From NCBI RefSeq assembly GCF_007954265.1, contig NZ_VOLS01000023.1:1-60533 (forward strand): a stretch of DNA of 60,533 nt, given 5' to 3'. The notes beneath the pieces were generated by a model. The model was given only the letters and a program-made list of their open reading frames with translations, made no database searches and was not told the origin of the DNA. Positions 43,903 through 54,931 of this stretch are shown piece by piece. This DNA comes from Colwellia sp. C1TZA3 (lineage in GTDB: Bacteria; Pseudomonadota; Gammaproteobacteria; Enterobacterales; Alteromonadaceae). A program made the position numbers and the translations under genes. Every line of letters starts with the position of its first letter. Position 1 is the stretch's first letter.

Positions 43903-45987
43903 ATGGAACAATATAGAATGGAGCCCGGCAGTGTCTATCCAATAGGGGCAACTGTTGCTGAGACCGGGGTTAATTTTGCTATTTTTTCAGCTCATGCTGA
44001 AAAAATTGAACTGTGTATTTTTGACGAACATGGTTGCCAAGAATTAAAACGCTTTGTTTTACCACAATGTGAACATAATATTTGGCATGGTTTCCTTAAA
44101 GGTGCTAAAGCAGGTTTAGTCTATGGTTATCGCGTTTATGGACCTTATACACCAGAGTTTGGTCATCGCTTTAATCATCATAAATTATTGTTAGACCCTT
44201 ATGCCAAAGCATTAAAAGGTAACTTTTCATGGTCAGAACGCCACTTTGCTTATAATGTTCATGATCCTAAACAAGACTTGTCTTTTGACGCTAGAGATAA
44301 TGCCGATGTTATGCTTAAAGCTGTTGTTATGGACCCCTCTGCTCCGCTTATTCCAAGGCAGCCAATAGCGTGGAAAAATACCGTTATTTATGAAGGTCAT
44401 GTTAAAGGCTTAACCGCACTAAACCCTAAAGTGCCTGAACATTTACGAGGTTCATTTTTAGGCCTCAGTCATCCTGCGATGATCGCTCATTATCGTGCTA
44501 TTGGGATTACAACGATAGAATTATTACCGGTACAGCAATTCATTTCAGAGCAATTTTTAACCGACAAAAAGCTAACTAATTATTGGGGCTATAACTCAAT
44601 GGCGTTTTTTGTTCCCCATCAAGATTATCTAAACCAAGATCAAATACTTGATTTTCAACGCATGGTTGATGAACTCCATCAAGCCGGTTTTGAAGTGCTC
44701 ATTGATGTGGTTTACAACCACACTTGTGAAGGTAATAGATTAGGACCAACACTAAGCTTTAGAGGCATAGACAATAAGTCTTACTACCGCTTAAATTCTG
44801 CTGAGCCACGATATTATATTAATGATACTGGCTGCGGAAATACCATAAACATTAGTCACCCTCGGGTATTGCAAATGGTCATGGACAGCTTACGTTACTG
44901 GGTTCAAGTGATGGGTGTTGATGGTTTTAGATTTGATTTAGCCCCTATTTTAGGTCGAGAGTTACATGGTTTTGATAAAAGTAATGGCTTCTTGGATGCT
45001 ATTTTACAAGATCCCATTCTCAATAGTGTCAAAGTTATTGCTGAGCCTTGGGATATTGGTCCAGGAGGCTATCAATTAGGCGGGTTCCCATCGCCGTGGT
45101 CTGAATGGAACGATCGTTATCGAGATACCATGAGACGTTATTGGCGAGGAGATAAAGGCCTGTTGCCTGAATTTGCCCGGAGAATTCATGGCTCAAGTGA
45201 TATTTTTGAACACAGTGGACGCCAACCTTTTGCTAGCATCAATTTTCTTTGCAGCCATGATGGTAATACGTTACGTGATTTGGTGAGTTATCAAGATCGC
45301 CATAATGAAGCCAATGGTGAAAATAATAGGGATGGCCATTCTGATAATTTTGCACATAATCAGGGTATAGAAGGCGAAACTACCGATAAAGATATTTTGT
45401 CACTTCGATTGCGGCAAATAAAAAATATGATGGCAACCCTTATGTTGTCTCAAGGCGTACCTATGATACTTGCTGGAGATGAAATAGGGCGCAGTCAACA
45501 GGGCAATAATAATGCTTATTGCCAAGACAATGAAATAAATTGGTTAAATTGGGATGAAAACGTCCTATACGCGCAAGAACTTAAATCGTTTACCGCTAGT
45601 TTGGCTGAACTTAGAAAACGTTTCTCTATGTTATCCCATGATCGCTTTATTCATAAAGATGATAAAAAATCTGCCGTGGATATTACCTGGTTCCATCCAT
45701 CAGGCTTTGCTATGCAAAAAGAGCATTGGCATTCTCATCATGCGGCAACGTTAGGTTATTTGATCGAAGAAAAAGCGCCAGATACGCCGGTAATTTTATG
45801 CCTTTTTCATGCCGGAGCAGAATCAATTGAGTTTCAACTGCCAGAGATTGACACCATAAAACACTGGCAAGTGATGGTTGATACAACGTCGAGCAGTGAG
45901 CAACAGGAAGTTCGAAATATACCGGCAGAGCGAATGATCACCATGGCACCATTTTCAACAATTGTTTTATTAAATGATTGTTTATAA
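43903..45987 (+). CDS. glgX: glycogen debranching enzyme (isoamylase type)
   Basis: GlgX hydrolyses the alpha-1,6 branches of limit dextrins made by glycogen phosphorylase. The 694 residues carry an N-terminal CBM48 (about 10-130) and a GH13 barrel with IDVVYNHT (268-275), the nucleophile in GFRFDLAP (D345), the acid/base in VIAEPWDIGPGGYQLGGFP (E381) and the third acid in CSHDGNTL (D453). The GGFPSPWSEWNDRYRD stretch is typical of GlgX/TreX. It leads a plus-strand run: glgP begins 23 bases later, then glgC, glgB, pgm and glgA. Confidence 0.96.
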   Translation: MEQYRMEPGSVYPIGATVAETGVNFAIFSAHAEKIELCIFDEHGCQELKRFVLPQCEHNIWHGFLKGAKAGLVYGYRVYGPYTPEFGHRFNHHKLLLDPYAKALKGNFSWSERHFAYNVHDPKQDLSFDARDNADVMLKAVVMDPSAPLIPRQPIAWKNTVIYEGHVKGLTALNPKVPEHLRGSFLGLSHPAMIAHYRAIGITTIELLPVQQFISEQFLTDKKLTNYWGYNSMAFFVPHQDYLNQDQILDFQRMVDELHQAGFEVLIDVVYNHTCEGNRLGPTLSFRGIDNKSYYRLNSAEPRYYINDTGCGNTINISHPRVLQMVMDSLRYWVQVMGVDGFRFDLAPILGRELHGFDKSNGFLDAILQDPILNSVKVIAEPWDIGPGGYQLGGFPSPWSEWNDRYRDTMRRYWRGDKGLLPEFARRIHGSSDIFEHSGRQPFASINFLCSHDGNTLRDLVSYQDRHNEANGENNRDGHSDNFAHNQGIEGETTDKDILSLRLRQIKNMMATLMLSQGVPMILAGDEIGRSQQGNNNAYCQDNEINWLNWDENVLYAQELKSFTASLAELRKRFSMLSHDRFIHKDDKKSAVDITWFHPSGFAMQKEHWHSHHAATLGYLIEEKAPDTPVILCLFHAGAESIEFQLPEIDTIKHWQVMVDTTSSSEQQEVRNIPAERMITMAPFSTIVLLNDCL

Positions 45988-46009
45988 AAATAAATAGGAT
46001 GTACTGATT

Positions 46010-48472
46010 GTGAATAAAGAAAATACCCAATGTGAAATTACTGCATCAAGTGGCAGTGTTTTGATGAATGAAGACACTTTCTCAGAAGATTTAGCCCGAC
46101 ATTTCCATTTTTCATTAGGTCGTGACAAGGTTCAAGACTCTCACTTATACCTTTATAACGCACTTGCCGTCACCATTCGTGACCATTTAGTGGCTCAATG
46201 GAAAAAAACCAGAGAATCTCGTGGCCATCAACGTCGAGTGGGTTATATTTCGTTAGAATTTTTAATGGGGCGAACCCTTAATAACGCCATTTTGAATTTA
46301 GATTTAGATGATACGGTTCGTGATGCTTTAAAAGGCTATTGCTGTGATTTAGAAGATGTTGAGCAATCAGAGCATGATGCTGGCCTAGGTAACGGTGGTT
46401 TAGGACGTTTAGCTGCCTGTTTTTTAGATAGCTGTGCCAGTTTGTCTTTACCGGTTATTGGTTACGGTATTCGTTACGAATACGGCATGTTCAATCAAGA
46501 AATTAAAAATGGCGCTCAAATTGAGCACCCGGATAATTGGTTACGTAATGGTAATCCATGGGAAATTGCCGCACCAGAAAAAACCATCAGAGTGAAATTT
46601 TTTGGTCATGTTGATGTGATTAAAAAACGTAATGGTCAGCAATATCGCCAATGGAATAATACCCAAGATGTGCTTGCCGTACCCTATGATATGCCAATTC
46701 CTGGCTATCAAAATGGTATTGTTAATACCTTAAGGTTATGGAAGTCTGAAGCGACAGATGAATTTGATCTGGATGAATTTAACGCCGGTAGTTATACCGA
46801 GTCGGTCGCTAAAAAAAATCTAGCCGAACAAATCACTATGGTGCTTTATCCAAATGACAGTAGTGAAAATGGTAAAGAGCTGCGTCTAAGACAACAGTAC
46901 TTTTTATCTTCAGCATCCCTACAAGACACCATTAATAGTTATGTTGAAAACTGTGGTGACAACTTTGATCAATTTGTTGAACTGAATAGTTTTCAACTAA
47001 ATGATACCCATCCAAGCATTGCTGTTGCCGAATTGATGCGTATTTTGATGGATGACTATCGTATCCCATGGGATGACGCATGGAATATCACCTCACAAAC
47101 GATGGCGTATACCAACCATACGCTATTACCTGAAGCGTTAGAAAAATGGCCGGTGAGTTTATTTGCCAAGCTAATACCGCGTATTTTAGAAATTATCTAT
47201 GAAATTAACGCCCGCTTTCTGCAACAGGTTGCTGTTGCATGGCCTGGAGATTCGACTAAGCAGCAAGCATTGTCATTAATTGAAGAAGGGCATGAACCAC
47301 AGGTGCGCATGGCACACTTAGCAATTGTTGGCAGTTATTCAGTTAATGGAGTAGCAGCCTTGCATACCAAACTTTTAAAAGCCGGGTTATTTAACGACTT
47401 CTATCAACTTTGGCCTGAAAAATTTAATAACAAAACGAACGGTGTTACACCACGTCGTTGGTTATCTCATTGCAACACAAGTTTAGCTGAACTCATCTCA
47501 AGTAAAATTGATAAAGGCTGGGTTGCTGATTTTTCCAATGTCGATCAATTAGCTAAATTTGCTGAAGAAAAAGCCTTTCAAAAACAATGGCGAGAAAGTA
47601 AAAAGGCCAACAAAGCCGTTTTAGCTGACTATGTTGAGCAAGCAACAGGTGTCAAATTTAACCTTGATATGATGTTTGATGTGCAAGTTAAACGCATTCA
47701 TGAATACAAACGTCAACTCCTGAATATTTTGCATGTTATTGGTCTGTACGATCGTATTCGCAAAGGCGATACAGCAGATATTACACCGCGTTGTGTACTC
47801 ATTGGCGGTAAAGCAGCGCCAGGCTATGTTATGGCGAAAGAGATTATTAAACTGATTAATAATGTCGCTGACACCATTAATTTAGACCCTAAAGCAGCGA
47901 AATTCTTAAAAGTGGCTTTCGTGCCAAATTACAATGTTTCTGCGATGGAAATTATTTGCCCAGCGACTGATTTATCTGAGCAAATATCAACGGCGGGTAA
48001 AGAAGCATCGGGTACGGGAAACATGAAGTTCATGATGAATGGTGCGCTGACCATTGGTACGTTAGATGGGGCAAATATTGAAATTAGAGATGCCGTTGGC
48101 GCGGATAACTTTTTCTTGTTTGGCGCTCAAGCGCATGAAATTTCAGGCATTCGAGAAAATTATCAACCTAATGAAATTATCGCCAATTCTGCAACGTTAT
48201 CGGCAGTAATGCACTTGTTAGAAAGTGGTCACTTTAATTTATTTGAACCCTGTATTTTTGATTCAATCATAAATACTATTCGTGACCCAGATGATATGTG
48301 GTTAACAGCTTATGATTTTGATAGCTATTTTCAAGCACAACGCCGTGTTGATAAAGCTTATCAAAACCAAACGTTGTGGACCAAAATGAGTATTTTAAAC
48401 ACGGCAGCCAGCGGTGTGTTTTCGAGCGATCATACGATCAGGCAGTATCGAGATGAAATATGGAAGCTTTAG
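46010..48472 (+). CDS. glgP: glycogen phosphorylase
   Basis: GlgP removes glucose-1-phosphate from the non-reducing ends of glycogen, using PLP. The 820 residues are normal for the family. HLYLYNALAVTIRDHL near the N-terminus, GNGGLGRLAACFLDS and the PLP site EASGTGNMKFMMNGALTIG with K673 are intact, as is KRIHEYKRQLLN. The start is GTG at 46010, with AGGA ten bases upstream; no earlier in-frame ATG fits the family. It is 23 bases after glgX and 70 bases before glgC. Confidence 0.97.
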   Translation: MNKENTQCEITASSGSVLMNEDTFSEDLARHFHFSLGRDKVQDSHLYLYNALAVTIRDHLVAQWKKTRESRGHQRRVGYISLEFLMGRTLNNAILNLDLDDTVRDALKGYCCDLEDVEQSEHDAGLGNGGLGRLAACFLDSCASLSLPVIGYGIRYEYGMFNQEIKNGAQIEHPDNWLRNGNPWEIAAPEKTIRVKFFGHVDVIKKRNGQQYRQWNNTQDVLAVPYDMPIPGYQNGIVNTLRLWKSEATDEFDLDEFNAGSYTESVAKKNLAEQITMVLYPNDSSENGKELRLRQQYFLSSASLQDTINSYVENCGDNFDQFVELNSFQLNDTHPSIAVAELMRILMDDYRIPWDDAWNITSQTMAYTNHTLLPEALEKWPVSLFAKLIPRILEIIYEINARFLQQVAVAWPGDSTKQQALSLIEEGHEPQVRMAHLAIVGSYSVNGVAALHTKLLKAGLFNDFYQLWPEKFNNKTNGVTPRRWLSHCNTSLAELISSKIDKGWVADFSNVDQLAKFAEEKAFQKQWRESKKANKAVLADYVEQATGVKFNLDMMFDVQVKRIHEYKRQLLNILHVIGLYDRIRKGDTADITPRCVLIGGKAAPGYVMAKEIIKLINNVADTINLDPKAAKFLKVAFVPNYNVSAMEIICPATDLSEQISTAGKEASGTGNMKFMMNGALTIGTLDGANIEIRDAVGADNFFLFGAQAHEISGIRENYQPNEIIANSATLSAVMHLLESGHFNLFEPCIFDSIINTIRDPDDMWLTAYDFDSYFQAQRRVDKAYQNQTLWTKMSILNTAASGVFSSDHTIRQYRDEIWKL

Positions 48473-48542
48473 TAATTTACTATAAAAAGTAAAACGCTAT
48501 TTATTGAACGTTAACAAATGTTGATAAAGGATAGGATACGTT

Positions 48543-49814
48543 ATGCCTAATTATGTAGAAAGAAGAATAAGTAGTTTAACAAAAGAAACTTATGCGTTGG
48601 TTTTGGCGGGGGGCCGAGGTTCACGACTCTATGAATTAACAGACAGAAGAGCGAAACCGGCAACGTTTTTTGGTGGTAAATTTAGGATCATCGATTTTCC
48701 TTTATCAAACTGTATTAACTCAGGTATTAGGCGTGTAGGTATTGCTACTCAATATAAATCGCACTCGCTAATTCGTCATATTAGCCGTGGTTGGGGACAC
48801 TTTAAAAAAGAATTAGGTGAATCAATTGAAATTTTACCGGCATCACAACAAAAGGGTGATGGTTGGTATTTAGGTACGGCAGACGCTGTTTTTCAAAACA
48901 TCGATATCATCAGACATGAATTACCAAAATATGTCATGATTTTATCAGGTGATCACGTTTATCGCATGGATTACGGTCCACTACTCGCTCAGCATGTTGC
49001 TAATGGCGCTGATATGACCGTTTGTTGTATTGAAACCTCTGTTGAAGAGGCTGCGGGTCAGTTCGGTGTCATGACTGTTGATGAAGAGAGTCGTGTTTGT
49101 CGATTTGATGAAAAACCGGCCAATCCATCTGAAGTACCCGGTAAACCCGGCATTACCTTAGCGTCAATGGGCAATTATGTTTTTAATACTGAGTTCTTAT
49201 TTGAACAACTAGAGAAAGATGCGGCGGCAGAAGGCTCAAGTGGTGATTTTGGTAATGACATTATTCCTAAAATAATTGAGTCTCATCGGGTATTTGCTTT
49301 TCCATTTAAAGACCCTGATAGCGAGAAGCAACCCTACTGGCGTGATGTGGGTACTTTAGACTCTTTCTGGGAAGCTAATATGGAATTAGTGGCTCCTGAG
49401 CCGCAACTTAATATGTACGATGAAAATTGGCCTATCTGGACTTTTCAAGAACAAACAGCACCGGCTAAATTTGTATTTGACCAAGATAACCGTCGTGGTA
49501 TAGCCATTGACTCTACAGTATCTGGCGGCGTTGTTGTCTCTGGTTCTACAGTGAAACGCTCTTTGTTATTTTCAAAAGTAAGAGTTAATTCTTACTGTGA
49601 TATTGATGAATCAGTTATTTTACCTGGGGTGATTATTAATCGTAACAGTAAAATTAAAAAAGCTATTATCGATCGCAGTTGCGTTATTCCAGAAGGCATG
49701 GAAATTGGTATAAATCATGACGATGACCGGGCTAAGGGCTTCAGGGTTACTAGCAAAGGTGTGGTTTTAGTTACTAGAGATATGCTTGAAAAACTAGAGA
49801 AGCACGCTGACTAG
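48543..49814 (+). CDS. glgC: glucose-1-phosphate adenylyltransferase
   Basis: GlgC makes ADP-glucose, the committed step of bacterial glycogen synthesis. Its 423 residues include the nucleotide-binding [20 protein letters not shown], the [15 protein letters not shown] segment, the [13 protein letters not shown] region and a C-terminal left-handed beta-helix with hexapeptide character. [14 protein letters not shown] and the DEKPANP loop are also typical. It is probably under allosteric control by glycolytic intermediates, as in relatives. A family A repeat starts seven bases after the stop and separates it from glgB by 404 bases. Confidence 0.97.
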   Translation: MPNYVERRISSLTKETYALVLAGGRGSRLYELTDRRAKPATFFGGKFRIIDFPLSNCINSGIRRVGIATQYKSHSLIRHISRGWGHFKKELGESIEILPASQQKGDGWYLGTADAVFQNIDIIRHELPKYVMILSGDHVYRMDYGPLLAQHVANGADMTVCCIETSVEEAAGQFGVMTVDEESRVCRFDEKPANPSEVPGKPGITLASMGNYVFNTEFLFEQLEKDAAAEGSSGDFGNDIIPKIIESHRVFAFPFKDPDSEKQPYWRDVGTLDSFWEANMELVAPEPQLNMYDENWPIWTFQEQTAPAKFVFDQDNRRGIAIDSTVSGGVVVSGSTVKRSLLFSKVRVNSYCDIDESVILPGVIINRNSKIKKAIIDRSCVIPEGMEIGINHDDDRAKGFRVTSKGVVLVTRDMLEKLEKHAD

Positions 49815-49820
49815 TGAGTA

Positions 49821-49979
49821 ATACCAGTTCCATTAAGTTTGTGATCTTGTTGTGCGCAGGAAAAATAACTCAAGGTAAGGCGCTCGATTGAGCAATAGCT
49901 GGCTATTGGGATTGAGAGCAACACAGCCTTGCGCTATTTTAACTAGTACAAGTGAGCAATAACTTAATGGGATTGGTAT
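49821..49979 (+). repeat. family A palindromic repeat, copy 3, inside the glycogen operon
   Basis: This 159-base copy is nearly identical to those at 6086 and 11095. It fills much of the 404-base gap between glgC and glgB. As a long hairpin in the transcript it may reduce read-through from glgC into glgB. The rest of the gap (49980-50218) shows no gene. Confidence 0.93.
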
Positions 49980-50218
49980 AATAAGCATTATTCATTTTAC
50001 GGGTAATTTCTAACATGGATGAAATTACCCGTTATTATCAATTTTACTTAACTTTTATAGCAGTTTACAAAGGTCAGTTTGTACTGAATTATTGTAAGTG
50101 AATATTTAGGGTTTTCTTTTGATGGGTTATGTTTGACACCTTTTTTGATATTTTAATTTAAATTCAAGTTGTTAAAAAGTAATGACACAAAGAGTTAACG
50201 ATATACTAGGAAGACGTA

Positions 50219-52462
50219 ATGAATAACCTAGCAAAAAGCTTGTTAGATAACGAAACAGTTAAAGCCATAGTTAATGTGCAGCATCAAAATATTTTTTCTG
50301 TCTTAGGCATGCATAACCACCCAACAGTAAGTGGATTAATTGTACGAGCTTTTTTACCTGAGGCAATGAGTGTCGAGGTAATAGATAGCAAAAACAATAA
50401 ATTGGTGGCAACGCTAAATATAGTTGATCAAGCTGGACTTTTTGAAGGAAAACTAGGGCGAAGAAGAAATATATTTGATTACCGTTTACGCGTTCACTAT
50501 AAAAATGAAAGCGTGATTGTTGATGACCCATATCGTTATCCTTCCTTATTAAAGCCTCAAGACTTATACCTTTTTTGTGAAGGTACGCACGAGCAAACCT
50601 ATCAATGGATGGGCTCTCATGAAATTACTGTCAATAATGCTCAAGGAACGCATTTTGTTTTATGGGCTCCTGACGCGTCTCGTGTTTCTGTGGTGGGGGA
50701 TTTTAACTTTTGGGATGGTCGACGCCACGTCATGCGCAAACATCCAGGCTCAGGCGTTTGGGAAATATTTCTCCCCAATGTTACTGCTAGCGCCAGTTAT
50801 AAATATGAAATAGCCGATAGAAACGGTGAAATTCAAGCTTTAAAAGCCGATCCCTATACTTTTTCTATGCAACTTGCCCCCGGAACTGCGTCTAAAGTTA
50901 TTCAAAACAGTGACTATCAATGGCAAGACGAGCAGTGGATAAATGAACGCGACAGCTCATCAAATCATTATAATGGAGCGGTTGCTATTTACGAAGTGCA
51001 TTTAGGTTCTTGGAAAAGAAACGCAGAAAATAATGCTGATAACACTCACGCGCCAAGTTATTTAACTTACCGTGAATTAGCCGAGCAATTAGTACCGTAT
51101 GTTGTAGAAATGGGCTTTACCCATCTGCAACTAATGCCAGTAAGTGAATACCCTTTTGACGGTTCATGGGGTTATCAACCGATTGGACTTTTCGCACCTA
51201 CCGCACGTTTTGGTAGTGCGGAAGACTTTAAATTTTTTGTCGATTGTTGTCACCGCGCGGGTATTGGTTTGCTACTTGATTGGGTGCCAGGACACTTTCC
51301 GACCGATGAACATGGTACGGGTAAATTTGATGGTACTTGTCTTTATGAACACGAAGATGTTCGCAAAGGTTTCCATCCCGATTGGCAGACCCTTATTTAT
51401 AACTACGGTCGTGCAGAAGTACAAAGCTACTTGATCAGTAACGCTATTTATTGGTTAGATCAATTCCATATTGATGGCTTACGTGTTGATGCCGTTGCCT
51501 CTATGCTGTATTTAGATTACAGCCGGGCAGCGGGAGAGTGGCTACCAAACGTTCATGGTGGTCGAGAAAACTTAGAAGCCATTGAATTATTACAACAAGT
51601 TAATACTCGCTCTTATGCAAAACATCCCGGTGTTATGATGATTGCTGAAGAATCAACCGCTTGGCCTGGTGTATCTAAACCGGTTGACGGTGGTGGCTTA
51701 GGCTTTGGCTTTAAATGGAACATGGGCTGGATGAACGACACGTTAAACTTTATGGCACGTGATCCCATTCATCGTCAACACCACCACAGCGAAATGACCT
51801 TCGGTTTAGTTTACAGTTTTAGTGAAAACTTTGTTTTACCGATCAGTCATGACGAAGTCGTGCATGGTAAAGGCTCATTGCTTAATAAAATGCCGGGCGA
51901 TGATTGGCAAAAATTCGCCAATTTGAGGGCATACTACGGCTTTATGTGGACTCATCCGGGGAAAAAACTATTGTTTATGGGCTGTGAATTTGCTCAACGT
52001 GACGAATGGAATCATGATCAAAGTTTAGATTGGCATTTGCTTGAACAGAGCAACCATAAAGGCGTACAAACGCTAATAAAAGATCTTAACCGCACTTATA
52101 AAAGCATTCCAGCATTACACGAGCTTGATTGTGATGGTAGTGGCTTTGAATGGCTAGACTCACAAAATAATAAACAATCAATATTGATTTATTTAAGAAA
52201 AGGGCAAGCAGGTACGGCACCCGCTTTGGTGGTTGTTAATTTGACACCAACCAGTTACGAAAATTTTTATGTTGGTGTACCTTTGTCAGGTTTTTATCGA
52301 GAATGTTTAAATACTGACAGCAGCATCTATGGCGGCAGTAATATCGGTAATGGTGGTGGTGTCAACTCGGTCAATGAGCCGTATGCGGGACAAGATAATT
52401 TGCTTATCCTGTCTGTTCCTCCTTTAGCCACCATGATTTTTCAATGGCAAGCAAATGAATAA
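50219..52462 (+). CDS. glgB: 1,4-alpha-glucan branching enzyme
   Basis: GlgB introduces alpha-1,6 branches into growing glycogen. The 747 residues hold two N-terminal beta domains (about 20-110, and a CBM48 at about 125-225 with VSVVGDFNFWDGRRHVMRKH), then a GH13 barrel. Its catalytic residues are in GLRVDAVASMLYLDYSR (D424), MMIAEESTAWPG (E477) and PISHDEVVHGKGSL (D545). The length and double N-domain match the E. coli type. The gene has its own leader after the family A repeat and is followed by the family D tandem array and pgm. Confidence 0.97.
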   Translation: MNNLAKSLLDNETVKAIVNVQHQNIFSVLGMHNHPTVSGLIVRAFLPEAMSVEVIDSKNNKLVATLNIVDQAGLFEGKLGRRRNIFDYRLRVHYKNESVIVDDPYRYPSLLKPQDLYLFCEGTHEQTYQWMGSHEITVNNAQGTHFVLWAPDASRVSVVGDFNFWDGRRHVMRKHPGSGVWEIFLPNVTASASYKYEIADRNGEIQALKADPYTFSMQLAPGTASKVIQNSDYQWQDEQWINERDSSSNHYNGAVAIYEVHLGSWKRNAENNADNTHAPSYLTYRELAEQLVPYVVEMGFTHLQLMPVSEYPFDGSWGYQPIGLFAPTARFGSAEDFKFFVDCCHRAGIGLLLDWVPGHFPTDEHGTGKFDGTCLYEHEDVRKGFHPDWQTLIYNYGRAEVQSYLISNAIYWLDQFHIDGLRVDAVASMLYLDYSRAAGEWLPNVHGGRENLEAIELLQQVNTRSYAKHPGVMMIAEESTAWPGVSKPVDGGGLGFGFKWNMGWMNDTLNFMARDPIHRQHHHSEMTFGLVYSFSENFVLPISHDEVVHGKGSLLNKMPGDDWQKFANLRAYYGFMWTHPGKKLLFMGCEFAQRDEWNHDQSLDWHLLEQSNHKGVQTLIKDLNRTYKSIPALHELDCDGSGFEWLDSQNNKQSILIYLRKGQAGTAPALVVVNLTPTSYENFYVGVPLSGFYRECLNTDSSIYGGSNIGNGGGVNSVNEPYAGQDNLLILSVPPLATMIFQWQANE

Positions 52463-52520
52463 ATCAAGATAGTTATTTTGCAGGTTTTTGCAGATTTTTG
52501 CAGGTCTTTTGCAGATCTTT

Positions 52521-52971
52521 TGTAGGTCGGACTTCAGTCCGTCAACTTTATAGCCGGCGATTAACGCGATGGACAGACAATTTTTTGCAGATCTTTTGTA
52601 GGTCGGACTTCAGTCCGTCAACCTTATAGCCGGCGATTAACGCGATAGACAGACAATTTTTTGCAGATCTTTTGTAGGTCGGACTTCAATCCGTCAACTT
52701 TATAGCGGGCGATTAACGCGATAGACAGGCAATTTTTTTGCAGGTCTTTTGTAGGTCGGACTTCAGTCCGTCAACCTTATAGCCGGTGATTAACGCGATA
52801 GACAGGCAATTTTTTTGCAGATCTTTTGTAGGTCGGACTTCAGTCCGTCAACTTTATAGCCGGTGATTAACGCGATAGACAGGCAATTTTTTGCAGGTCT
52901 TTTGCAGGTCGGACTTCAGTCCGTCAATTGTGATGCAGGCAAATAACCTGATGAGCAAAGCCTGACCTACA
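52521..52971 (+). repeat. family D tandem array of six 76-77-bp units
   Basis: The unit opens TGTAGGTCGGACTTCAGTCC and recurs at 52521, 52597, 52673, 52750, 52827 and 52903 (periods 76, 76, 77, 77, 76). Each unit has the hairpin CGGACT-TC-AGTCCG, except the third, where a T breaks one pair, and a middle part like TATAGCCGGCGATTAACGCG. The array ends with TGACCTACA, the inverse of its start, as in the single element at 8947. The preceding 52480-52520 is a run of shorter TTTTGCAGRT repeats. No coding frame is present in the 550-base glgB-pgm gap. Confidence 0.93.
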
Positions 52972-53009
52972 GGTGATTCAAGCACATGGCATATTATTTT
53001 TAAGGGTAA

Positions 53010-54674
<1,665 letters not shown>

Positions 54675-54734
54675 GGCTTATAATGTGATCTCGATAAAGA
54701 AATAAGCTGAGGACTACAATCAGTTCTTTGGCTT

Positions 54735-54880
54735 ATCTTTTAGGTATATCTTTTAGGTATATTTTTTAGGTACATTTTTTAGGTATAATTCTTAAACATA
54801 TTTTTTAAACATAGTCTTTAAGCTAAGCATAGAACTTAAGTATAGAAATTAAGCATAGTTTTTAGGTATGCTCTTAAGTA
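54735..54880. repeat. degenerate short AT-rich repeats between pgm and glgA
   Basis: Variants of TTTTTTAGGTATAT recur every 14-17 bases (for example TCTTTTAGGTATATC and TTTTTTAGGTACAT), grading into TTAAGCATAG repeats. A weak hairpin (ATAAGC / GCTTAT) just before it may terminate pgm. No gene is present in this 257-base stretch. Confidence 0.55.
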
Positions 54881-54931
54881 GAGCGCTCAAGAAAATAATC
54901 AATAATATAAGAAAAAGTGAAAGGTATTGAA

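Noticed and set aside
52480-52971. CRISPR array
   Set aside because: The 76-77-bp units are similar throughout, with no alternation of constant repeats and unique spacers, and no cas gene is nearby.
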